DNA from: Odontesthes bonariensis
Lineage: Eukaryota > Chordata > Actinopteri > Atheriniformes > Atherinopsidae
Length of the DNA stretch: 64,000 nucleotides
Assembly: GCF_027942865.1 (NCBI RefSeq)
Contig: NC_134509.1
Coordinates: forward strand, 24,982,697 to 25,046,696
Direction of reading: 5' to 3'
In this document: piece after piece, positions 14,101-26,100 of the stretch
Numbering within the stretch: the stretch's first letter is position 1
Layout of the letters: each line of letters starts with the position of its first letter
Made by a program: the position numbers and the translations under genes
Notes under the pieces: generated by a model
The model's input: the letters and a program-made list of their open reading frames with translations, nothing else
Told to the model about the DNA's origin: nothing
Databases searched by the model: none

Positions 14101-17100
14101 CGTCTTCCTCTCTTTTCTCACCCGGTAGTCCAACGTGGCCAGGTGAACGGAGGCAGGCATGACGACAGATGGGCCGTACACTCTGAGGGATTATATATTA
14201 ACACCAAGCAGCTCAGATTCTCCTGCACACACAAACACTGATGTATACGCACCCTCGCATAGACTAGCAGATGCAGTTCTCCTCGCTCACACAAGCCAGC
14301 AGAATCATGCCAGAGACACAGCTGGTGATTCACAGCACAGCCAGGACACAGTAAAATCTGAAGAGCGAGGGATTTGACTCATGGACGGAGAGGCGGAGGG
14401 CAGTTTTTCTCCGGTCACCATGGAGGTGTGGAGCTCCTCAGCATCTGAGGTGGAGGAAGATGAGAAAAGCGCTTCCAGTCTTGTGGATGAAATAGTGGAG
14501 GAGAGGAAATGCAACAATGGCAATAGCAATAACAATAACAACAACAACAACAACAACGACAACGACAGTCTCTGCAGGGAGGTGACACAAGGTGAGATAT
14601 TGCAATGCGAGATGTTACAGTGAATAGGAGAAGACGGGTGGCGTGCAGAGGAGACCAACCAGTGACCAGCAGAGCCCATACTGCCGCGAGAAAAGGGAGA
14701 TAAAATAATCTAGAAGTACAGCAGGTAGTCCAAAGGGTTGTTGGTGTGTATTTTCTGCCCCCGCAAGTCAGATTTTGCTGTCTGAAGTGCACTGCATTGT
14801 CAAGGTCTGTTATCTAAGCACTTCAGTACTTAATGGTCCTCTGGATATGGTTCAGGGTGCGATGATGTCATTGAGAATGCATTGTGAAGATAAAAATAAG
14901 ATTAAAAAAAAGCACGATATGCTGCTCCTGTGAGATTTAATCAAATCTGTAAGTGCCCCTAGATAGTTTGAGTTTTGCTTGAATCTTTTCTCTTATTGTG
15001 GTGAAGGTCACTGAGACACGATGTGTGTGTGTTCACACACTCTGCAGCCACAATGTGAGCAGCTGCATTTTGAATGTATAGTTTGTACTTTACAGCTCCT
15101 TTATGGTGATCAAATTCTATTTTAATGCTACAAATGGCTGTTTATGTTTCTGTTGAAGTTGGATTGGTCAAATGAAAATGGAAATGCAAACAGATGGTGG
15201 TTAATGATTGTGGTTTTGAGGAAGAAAATCTCCAATTAAATTTAATTTACTGCTGCTCTTGTTGCACTCCAGAGATTTCAGGCCTGTTTGAGTTTTAATT
15301 TTCATTTGAAACATTATTTGTTTCTACTTAGTTCTCTTGTTCTCTCTATTGGCTGCATTTAGTATTGTATTTTTGAAAATCAAAGGATTATTGTGCAGAT
15401 TGTGTTCAGATTATAAAGCTGCTTTTACACTAAAATTGTGCGTGAGCAGAGTGGTTATTGTGGGGAGAGAGTCTCTTATAGTCTTTGTCTAAATGGGCAT
15501 GTGGCTGGCACCTACACAAATACTGCGACATGGCACCCCTCCAGCAGGCAAGATACAATGAATATATTTCTTTCTTGTCATTTTTGTGTGGTCATAACAA
15601 GTCTCAACAAATGTAATCTCAAGGCACTTGAAAGATGGAGTCAAATTTGAACCAGTTATAACCTAATTTATTGTAATCAGATTGTAAATGAATCACAATT
15701 CAAGCAGAAGTGGATATTTCTATTGAGTTTGTTTTTTTAAGCAAAGCAGGCTACAATCTAATCTCATTTGTAAGTTCACATATTTCTTTTAGAGTGACAT
15801 ACACAGTAACTATTCCAGACAGATTTACACCAGGATGCTCTGTGAGGCGAATTCTACCTCCTGCCATTCTTTTTTAAGCAAGCGCCTTTAGAACAATGGA
15901 TCAAAATGGCCTTAGTGTGAATCTTATTCTTAGAGCTGAGCTCATCCTTGACTGTCTGATCCTCACAATGAAACAGACGTCATAAGTAGGCCTAATCAAC
16001 GAGGTTTATCCACAGGAACAGTATTAGGGTAGCAGTTCATGGTGCCTGCCAGGATTTAGCTTCACCCAGACCCTAAAACTTCCAGCTGGTACAGCAGAAC
16101 CCTCACCTCGATCTTGTCTTTGCTGTGGGTGGCAGGTCAAGAGGAGACAACTGGTCAGCAGGTATTCACGATGCTGAGACCCTGTCAAATTTATGTGATT
16201 GCTGAGGGATGCATTTGTTCAAAGAAAATAAAACATTTTATGATAATATGACATATAAAACGAAAACAACAATCCCTGAATGACAGCATAAGCCTTGTGA
16301 ATAACCCAGAACTGCTGTACTATCTGCACCAAGCTGACAAGAAATAATGAAATGTAATGCACGATTGATGGAAATTCTATTTGTTACTCATTCATCCTTT
16401 CATTGTTTGAATGACTTTTCCATGAACTGGAGCTTAGATTGTGTGTGCGTGAGATTATTTGTTACCCTGCCAGCTGTCCTGATGCAGACTTTGTTTGTAG
16501 CACAGATAATGCTGCAATCGACCTCCAGTACAATAGGATTTGAGGAACAATTGACTAATTAGCCTTTGTTAGTTCATAGAATGCATCTTGATGTTTACAT
16601 AAGTCTCAGTTTAGAGCTCAAGTTGACTTAGTGCTTAATTTAAGATCTAGTTTATTATTTATTTGGAGGAAAAAAGAACTAAAACCGAACAGAACATGTT
16701 TTCTCTTTAGCTGGTTGGGATGTTTTTGGGTTTTAATACCTTTCTTTTGTTTTTAGCCGTGAAAAGAACTAAAGTGATTCGCATCGTATTTGATGATTGA
16801 TTTTCATCAGCACCGGGATTTTGTCCAGTTTTGATAGAATTGTTTTTAATGAATCTGACAGTGTCTGTGGCCTTACTGTTAGAGGACGGGCTTATCCAAT
16901 CCTAATGATAGAGACTGACCAGGTCCATCCGCCCTGCTGCAGTGTCCTTGAAAGAAACATGAACTCCTGCAGACTGACCTATTTTACTGTCAAAAGTGAG
17001 AGTAAAAAATACATTTCCCATTTACAAGGTTCCCTACATCATTTCTCATCTCGCTGTCCTACAATTGACATTTGTAAAAGTCATTTTGACACATTGCATT

Positions 17101-20100
17101 CACTACTTTTTGCTCTCACTACTTTTTGCTCTCCTCCTGAAAAAGGTGTCAGCCAGAACCTTATTTTATGATTTAGTCATATTTGATAATTCACGCTTCA
17201 TGCGTTTTGTCTGTATTTGTCTTGATTTTACCTTATAAAGATGGAAACATGACTCCCAGCCTGCTACAGGCTTGATTTATTTTACACAAGTGGTGACAAT
17301 TGAGTTGTATATGATACTGTTCACCCCAAGCTCAGGTTGTTTCCATTAGGCTGATTGGATACGGATACAGTAATGCAGTCCCTGAGTTTCCAGGGCAAAT
17401 CGGTCTAATTACTTTGCTGTATAGGAGCCTCTTCACTTGATCTAACACAACTGATTTTATTACAGAGGTAGCCTATGTACACTGGCAGGCTACTATAGTG
17501 TAGAGTTGTGCACTAGTCCACACAAATTCTGTACATCGTGTCCAACTTGGTGTTACGATTGTCTGAGTTTTGTGACTAAACAGCACCAACAGTTACATGT
17601 GTTACACTCCCATACAAGTAAAATGCAAACAAAAAATTGGGGGGGGGGATACTCACAAAATTAAAATATTTGTTGGAAAATAAAGGCAAAAATTAGTTAT
17701 TGAACCATTATTCATAACGTTAAAACAACTTTTCTATAGGGTAGGGCAGATTTACTAAATTATTACGATGGTTCAAGGGTTCAAAAAGGCCACCAATAAT
17801 GGTCTGTCCTGTTTTTTAAAACAAAATATACTCTATCTTTCAATTTAATCCTGTCTGCATTGTCTATGATCTTTATACGAGTTTATTTGGTATATTTTAC
17901 TTAACTACCTGTGATCTTGAAACTCCAGATATTCACAAAGGTTTGTTAAGAGTAAGAAAACTAATATTAGCTGAATATCTTTGATACTTTTTAAGGTTTA
18001 ATTGAGATAGAACAGCCCAGTAGGGCTCTAATTGGAAAACGTGATTCACGTTTCTCAAAAGAGGTCATGGAGATTTTGTGCATGTCAACAATAAATCCCT
18101 CTGAAGGGACTAGTTAATGATTTGTGCCCTTTTGGGCTTATTGAGTGTGAGGTTAACACAAACAAACCATTCCTCAGGATGTAAACAAAGTTTTAGGTCA
18201 GCAGCAGCCACTGTTGTCCCCTCCGTGCTGTAAGTGTCCTACTAATGGGAATTTAACCCTGCAGTCCCTCATGTTGAGCTATATTTATATCCACCAGAAC
18301 AAGGTCTTTATCTGTGTCTTATCTGAGCTAAAAGAGATCAAGCTAAGAGGATCGGTATCTGGTAGATCACATGGAAATGTTGTGGTCTGTAGCTCCTAAA
18401 ACTTCAGTCTGGTTTTTTTGTTATAGGTTGAAGATATCTATGTGACAATGAGTCTTTTTAGGGTATCTGATTAAAAATCAGTTTTTTTTATGTGACTCGG
18501 AGGAAGAGAAAATTCAAGAGATGCAATAAAAATAAAAAAACAAATCAAGGTTTTATAGGTTTGATCAGTTTGTTCTCTTGTAATTAAAAAAAGTGTCTCT
18601 TGTTGTTTCATGTTTGAGTATTTATTTAAAAAGGATCAAAGAGACTGAACTTTGCTGCAGAGCTCCTTTCTCATCACACAAGGCAAAGCCAAACTTGTAA
18701 CAGTGTTCTTTCTGCACTATTAACTGCCTCCCATTCATGAAATCCTTCTCTCCCGCAGTGTTGTGCTCAGACAGAGTGGGCCAGGTCACGAAGACGTATC
18801 ATGACATAAAGGCAGTTACCCACCTGCTGGAAGAGGTAAGACAGAGATAAACAGCAGATGAACCAGAGTAAAGAGGATTAAACTTGTGTGCCTCACAGAC
18901 CATCACTGCTCGTCAACCTTTTCAGCACTATTTTTTCTAAGTAAATTAGCTTTGGCCGAAAGCTGTGATTTCCTCATTTAAACTGTGATATCTGTATGAC
19001 TTTGCAGAAAGAGCGGGATCTGGAGTTAGCGGCACGAATTGGTCAGTCCCTCCTGAAGCAAAACCAGGATCTAACGGCACGCAATGAAATGCTGGATGAA
19101 CAGCTTGAAATCGCAAAGGAAGAGGTATAAACAGTCCTCATGATGCAGACAGAAACATTTTTAGTCCGCTGAGCTCGAGTGATCATAACTTATTTTCTAG
19201 ATCGCTCAACTTCGCCATGAGCTCTCGATGCGAGACGACCTCCTTCAGTTCTACGCGAGCACTGAGGAGATCGAGAACGCTCAGGCACAATCACCGTGAG
19301 TAAACGCACAAAATCACACTCGTACGTGTGTTTATACTGCAGTGCCCAAAAGCTATAAGTATATCTGTTTATATATACCTGGTGTTTTATAATAAAAGAC
19401 AGTTCCTGTATTTTTATTACTCAGTTAAATTCAGTACGAGAACAGAACATACTGGTCCTGTTTGCTGTCCATAACACATTAAGAATGGATTTTAGTTGCG
19501 TGATATTTCAGAGATTCCTCGATGTTCATGATCCACAGTATCCTCTGTGGGGGATTTTGCCGCTCAGTACATTGAGCGTGTGTGTGAGTCAACGTACGTC
19601 AGAGCATCTCCACTGATCCTCTCAATGTTGCCAGCTAAGCCTGTTAGAAAACTCCGCCCCATCAGCACTTAATCATATTTACTGTTCATTGATGTTCCCG
19701 TGTTACTCAGCTTAGAAACAACTATGTGCCACAGCATCTGCTCAGTTGAGAGTCGTGCTCTGGTAAAAAACAGAACAGACAAAATCATTTTTTTTGGCAG
19801 TTGAGTAGCCTTGTTTCATTTTATATAAGATATGTTTATCATAATGCATTTTTTAATTGAAAAAAAAGTGGTTTTGCTTAATGAAAATACACTTATTTCT
19901 TTGTGCAGAATTAAAAGGAATGAATCATCCACTTCTCTGAGCAACTTTGTCCACTATGACTTCCTGCATCAGAAACTTAAGAGTTTAGAGGAGGAGAACC
20001 GCAATCTGAGATCAGAGGTATGAAAAGACTGCCACAAAGGCTAAAGATAATAAAGGTAAGCCGATGCTCAATATAAACAGTTAACGCTGTTGTTCCCGCA

Positions 20101-23100
20101 GGCCAGTGACCTCTCAACAGAGACAACTAACTATGAGGAGCAGGAACAGGAGCTGATGATGGTGTGTGTGGAGGAGCTCTGTAAGTGTTGCAAGCTTGCT
20201 TCAGGAAATGAAAATGTTTTAAAATGTAACTTGGGCACAGTCGCATTTATGGAACCTGTGTGTTTCAGCCTCTGCCAATAAGCAGGTGGTGGACCTCTCA
20301 GAGGAGTTGGCACGAAAAGTAGAGGATACTCTCCGACAGCAGGAAGAGATCAGCTCCCTACTCGCGCAGATTGTTGATCTGCAGGCCCGCTGCAAAGGGG
20401 TGAGACACAGCAACTTGGCAAATATCAAAATGGCGTTCCTCACCAGCTGTTTTCAGTCTGAGCTGCCAAATGATAAACTCATGTGACTGACCACCATCAT
20501 TTAAAATATTGTGTAATATCCCAGATTTTATTGTGGGTGCACAAGCCATTTGTTTTTTTCCAGTTGGAGCTACTTCTATGTAATTACAGTCTCTAACAAC
20601 GCAGCCTATTGCACCACCCTCTGGCAACACTACCCAGCCTAGCTCATTTGCCCGAAAGCAGTCATTGGAAACGTGTCTGGCTTTTCAGAAGAGTTTATCT
20701 TTACGAGTGAATGGAAATCCATCCTATGACACACAAACAAGTGGCATTGATTATTAATCTATATAGGAAATAACCTGAACATTCCTGGTAGCTACAGAGC
20801 CCTCACACATCCTCTATTAGATTCATTATACTATTATTCTGCTTTAATGTTTTTTGGGGAGTCTAGAACGACTACAACTTGCAGTTTGTGTAGTTTTAGA
20901 TAAGTTGAAACCTGAAAATTCAAAACCTTTTTGTCCCTGTAGCTCACCCATGAGAATGAGGAGCTGAACCAACACCTCGGTGCTTCCCGTGAGAGCGAGC
21001 AGCAACTTAAATCAGAGGCAAGTTGCTTCAGCAGCATATTTGAAGTTTGTTTGAAATACTTTAAGATTCATACTTGAGCTCAACTATTCTACATTTTTCA
21101 TTCTATTTTTAGAATTTGTGTATGGCTGAATTGTGGTCATAAGGAGGCATTTATGTATGACAGAAATCTGTTTTTAAGGTGTACAATTGAGATTTTGTGA
21201 GCCTTTATATCACCTCTTCTTAGTACTCTGGTGACTATCTGTTTATGTGCAGAGGTGGAACTCCTGACCTACATTTTGACTCTTTTGTCCTCCCTCATTT
21301 GCAGCTCAAGGACTTGCAGGACAAGTACTCAGAGTGTGAGGACATGCTTCACGAAGCACGAAAGGACATTAAAAATCTTAGAAACAAGAGTCTGCCAAAC
21401 AGCACGGTGCAGCGGTACACTGCACTGGCCTCTGTCCTCCCAATGGACTCCCTGGCGGCAGAGATAGAGGGCACCTTTCGTAAAGGCCTGGACACCCCGG
21501 CTCCCTCAGAGTACAAGTGAGTCTGTCTCTACTAACACTCAGTTTCCATGCAGGCTAGGATAGGATACTCGTGTTCCAGAGTATAGTTCGATTAATGACT
21601 CAAACTTACATTACGTTTACCTAACTAACCAGAAGATTTGTGTCCATCTAAAGCCTTTGCTATATGCATATCCCTCAAAGCACATAGCATTTTCATAGTG
21701 AGACTTCTTCTTAGCCTTCTTAGTCTTCTCTTCACTTCAGCCTTCCTGTTCTGCTCCACTTTGGTGTTGCCAGATCTTGTGGCAGAAGCAAGTAACATGA
21801 TTTATGAAAACAAGCTTAAAACAAGCAATGGTGCTCTTAATAAAATAGACTCCGAATTCTCTCATAATAAGCCAACTTGACAACATGTTGTAAAGCAGCA
21901 ATGTGAGATGCAAGTTGCTGTAAAAACTCCAATAGGATGTAAGACTGTATAACTAAGGTGTAAATATGTCTGCAATGTGACAAAGCCTGCTCCACAAAGC
22001 CTAATTCAATTATCGCTTACCCTCAGTATGAACTTATTTGGTTTAAGCTACTGGTTATCTACTGGTAAGGTTAACCTGGTTAATTTCACTGTATTTCTGT
22101 CATTTAGCCGGTGTAAAGAACAGGTATAAGTGAGTAAAACAGTTACTCATTACTGAACACTTACAAATTAATCAGAGAATATAAGAAACCAAACAGATTA
22201 GTTAGAGCCTGGAACAGTGTGGCGACGGGGTGGATGACATCACGTACAACTGTCCAATTAGTGGAAGGAGTTATTTTCTAAAGTTAATGTGGTTTAAACT
22301 GTGTACCTGAAGCTGTTTTATGTGACTGTTATGAGCTGGAATTTGAACACTGTGGCAATGGAACCTTTATCACGTGGCTTTTTTCTGTTAAAGTGCAGTG
22401 TGCCTGTGGCCATTCTTAGTTGTTTCTGAACAAGGGTTGAGTTGTGTGAGGAAAAAGTAGGGGACCACTATTGGTCTACAAAGTGGAAGATTTTCATCTG
22501 TTTGAAGATGCAGTTTTAATCTTTGTAAAAAGTGGAGATGAAGGTGGTCAGACAGCAGCATCATCGTCTGTGCTGTCATCTTGTCGTCTTCCTTTAAAGA
22601 CGAATGTAGCTCTCTCCTTTTGTGGGCAAAGTTCCTGAAAGAAGAAATTGGAAAATCAGAGGATGTTTGAATCGGGCTGTGAAAAGTTTTGTTATTTCTC
22701 TCCCTGGTGAAATGAAGTGTGCTCATGAAAATAAGAAGGCGTACCTCTTCTTTTGCCTTCCTTTCAGCCCTCTCCTCTCTGAGCCTGACCTCCAGGGCCT
22801 CACATTTCATTTTCCACTGTCTCTCCTTCTCGTGATGCTCGTCTTCTTTCTGCTTCATCGCAATCATTGTTTGTATGTGCTCCTTTGTAAGAGTGAGCAT
22901 TTCGCTCTTGAAGCTGGTCATCCGTTTCTCCTTTCTCATCATCTCCGCTCTCTGCTCATTGTAGTTCTGCTGCGTTTTTCTAAGCTTGCTCACTAGTTTT
23001 TCCCTGATGACTCTGCCCTCCTTTTCCCTGGCCGTGACTTTATTCAACGCAGCTTGGAGCCGTCCGTTCTCGTTCCTCGCTTTGTTGGTTTGAGCAGCTT

Positions 23101-26100
23101 TCAAATCTTCCTCCACCTTCCTGATCTCATTTATGACGAAGGTGTACTTACTATCATATTCCAGCAGCGTTTGCCTGATGTTCTGCTCAAATTGGAGTTT
23201 TTCCTCCATCAGATTGGTGTTGTTTGAGGACAGTTTGTGGATGTTTTTTCGAGCTGCCTGAAGGGCTTGTTTTAGTGTGGAAACGTCTTCTTCTTCTGCA
23301 TCTGCATCTGCAGCTGGACTGCTGGCAGGAGGCGTGGGTGGCTCAGCGCCATTACTCAGTTGCTGTGTCTTTGAAAACAGAAATGTATAAGAACTATTTA
23401 GCTACGGGTGTGTTACAGGTATTACAGGTGAATAAGAAACGTCGCTGTTTTTAAACTTCAATACAGCCACAAGAGTTCAGACAGTTTAACAATAATTTGA
23501 GTTTGAATTACCTTCGGTTGGTTTGTTTTATCATGTTTTAGTAACATTGTTGTTTCAGTTATTGTCAAACATGTTCGTCCACATTATGTTCAAAGTGCTG
23601 CTTGTAGTAAATGTTATTAATAAGGAATTTGTCATCCAAAGAAATATCGATTGCAGACACAAATACGTAGTTTAATGATAAAATTCTTTTAAACGGGCTA
23701 CATTAAAGACAAAATCCACCTGGAGCCATCGAAACATTACCAAAAACAAGAAGAAAAAAACCTATCAAATCTAAAGATCCTGAGAGATGGTTTGCAATCA
23801 GTTTTCAATCGGTTTCCAGTCGGTGTGGGCTGGTTTTTAACTTATTATAAGTAGCAACACACTGATTTATCAGTGCTCTCTATCTTACTCTGCAAATAAA
23901 ACAGGGTGTCCAGCTTTTCCTTTCACTTTATTTTAGTCGGATGAGGAAATCTTACCGTGTCTCTGTGTCAGCGCCCCATGGTGGCCTTTTGAAAAAGTTG
24001 TGAGGAAGAAAACTGAAGGTGTCAAAGCTGGTTTGTTGATGTTTGAATTTTATACTTGGGAGCAGCTAAATCTAGAACTGCACTTCAAAGTTTATCTTTG
24101 AACTCTTCTGCAGCTAAAAAAAACAAAATAACATTTTTATTTGAATCTGTTTCTATAAAGATCACGCCGAATGTATTTTCTTAATCGACTTATTTCTAAA
24201 AATCAGTGGGATCTTTGCTTGGTCACTTATTTCAATGTAGATGTCTGAATTTTACAACGTTTGAAACAAAACCTGGCAACAGTCATGTGGTTGTTTATGT
24301 TGCCAGGCAACTGTCAATCAAACTTGCATTATTCCAGAACTGATACAGGTATGTGTTAAAACCATCATGACCATTAAGGTTTAGGGAGTGTGTGACTCAC
24401 CAAACTGTCAATGTACTCCTACATTTAATAAATATTACCTTTTTTGAAGTCTTTTATATACTCGTGTAGCATCTCAGTAGTTTTCCTAACAGTTGGATGG
24501 TTTCATGCCGTCTGCTTTTGATCGTACAATTCACTTAATGCAGCCCGTATAAAACAGTATGAGCTAAAAGTTTATAGAGTAGTTAATATTTTAGTGGTGG
24601 GGGCTTTAAATGGTCTGTGACTGGGTTTATTATGATGTTAAAACTGGGTCTCTTTGGTAGGAACCACCCGTGGCGTGTGTTTGAAACAGTGAAGGTGGTT
24701 AACAAGTTTGGGCGGATGCGGTCCCAGTGCCACTCACCGTGGCTGCCAGGCTCCAGCCCGGTGTCCGTGCAGTCCAGTTGTACCAGCACCCCCCGAACCA
24801 GCTGGTATGGCTCTGATAATGCCAGCCTTACCCTGGAGGACAAGCCCAGCTCCATTCAAGTTCAGAAAGAAGACAACAGGTGAGCTTGTGCAGTTACATT
24901 AAAGGGCAAATTCTTGAATTGTTTCAGATAATTTTATACAAATTAGTCTGCACGCAGTCTGCTGCTGTTTTTAGAAACCTCGGGGTCTTCACCTTATAAA
25001 AAACTGTGTTGCATCTCCTCCTGGCAGTGTTAGTGGTCCAAAACGTCTGGGTCAGCCGGGCACACCTGGAGGCCAGGATCTCGAAGCTGCATTGCGCAAC
25101 CTCTCAGCCCGCCAGCAGAACCACTCCTCTGACCGGCCTTTCTTCGACGTAGAGCGGGAGCGTAAACTCCGTGCCTTGGCGGTAAACTGCGAGGAAGGCG
25201 AGGGCTCCAGTGGCTTCCTGACACCAAATGACAGCCTTGTCTCCAGTCCAGCAGCATCGACAGGCACCAACTACTCCAACGGCAGCTCGCGGCACTCCTG
25301 TGGATCCTCGGGAGGATCAAGGTCCTACCTGCCTGACCGTTTGCAGATTGTTAAACCTCTGGAAGGTAAAATGAACTGTGGCAGAGTCAGGGTGCAGCAT
25401 CAGCATTCAGAATGGACAAGTAATGCATATAATTAACATTACTTTGGGGTTCTAAGTTAATACCATCGATTTAAAAACTGCTTTTATGTCAATGTTTTAA
25501 CAAATTATTCCGACATGACCCTCAAACCCTCGCACTGATAATTAAACACCCCTCGAATGACATGTGTTGCCTCCAAAGGAGCTAATTTCAAGAGAAAAAC
25601 GCGAGTAAATCGCAATTATTTCTAATTACTACTACATTGTATCCTCTGTCTCCGTCATGATCAGGCTCGGTGACGCTGCACCACTGGCAGCAGCTGGCCA
25701 AACCAAACCTCGGAGGCATCCTCCACCCACGCCCAGGCGTCCTGACTAAAGATTTCAAGGAGCTTGAGGTGGACGTCCAGCACGTCTACAGCCTGAACGA
25801 CCTGGAGGAGGATGAACCTGACCTGTCACAGCTCCCTGGGGCTCATGGCTTAGGTAAGACACTGATCCACCCACTTCCTCCATCTTTGTTGTTTCATGTT
25901 TCCCTCATTGTTCATGATGACTGTGACGCATGATAATCATCAGCTCCTTTAGTGCCTCATAAGATGGGTTTGTTTTCCTCCATGTGACATTTAAAGTGTG
26001 TCTCTCCCTCCACGACCTCACAGTCTCTTCATCGGGCCCCAACCTCCCTCAGACCCCTCCCACCCATACCATTACCACCTGCAAAGTTCTCCAACCCTCC

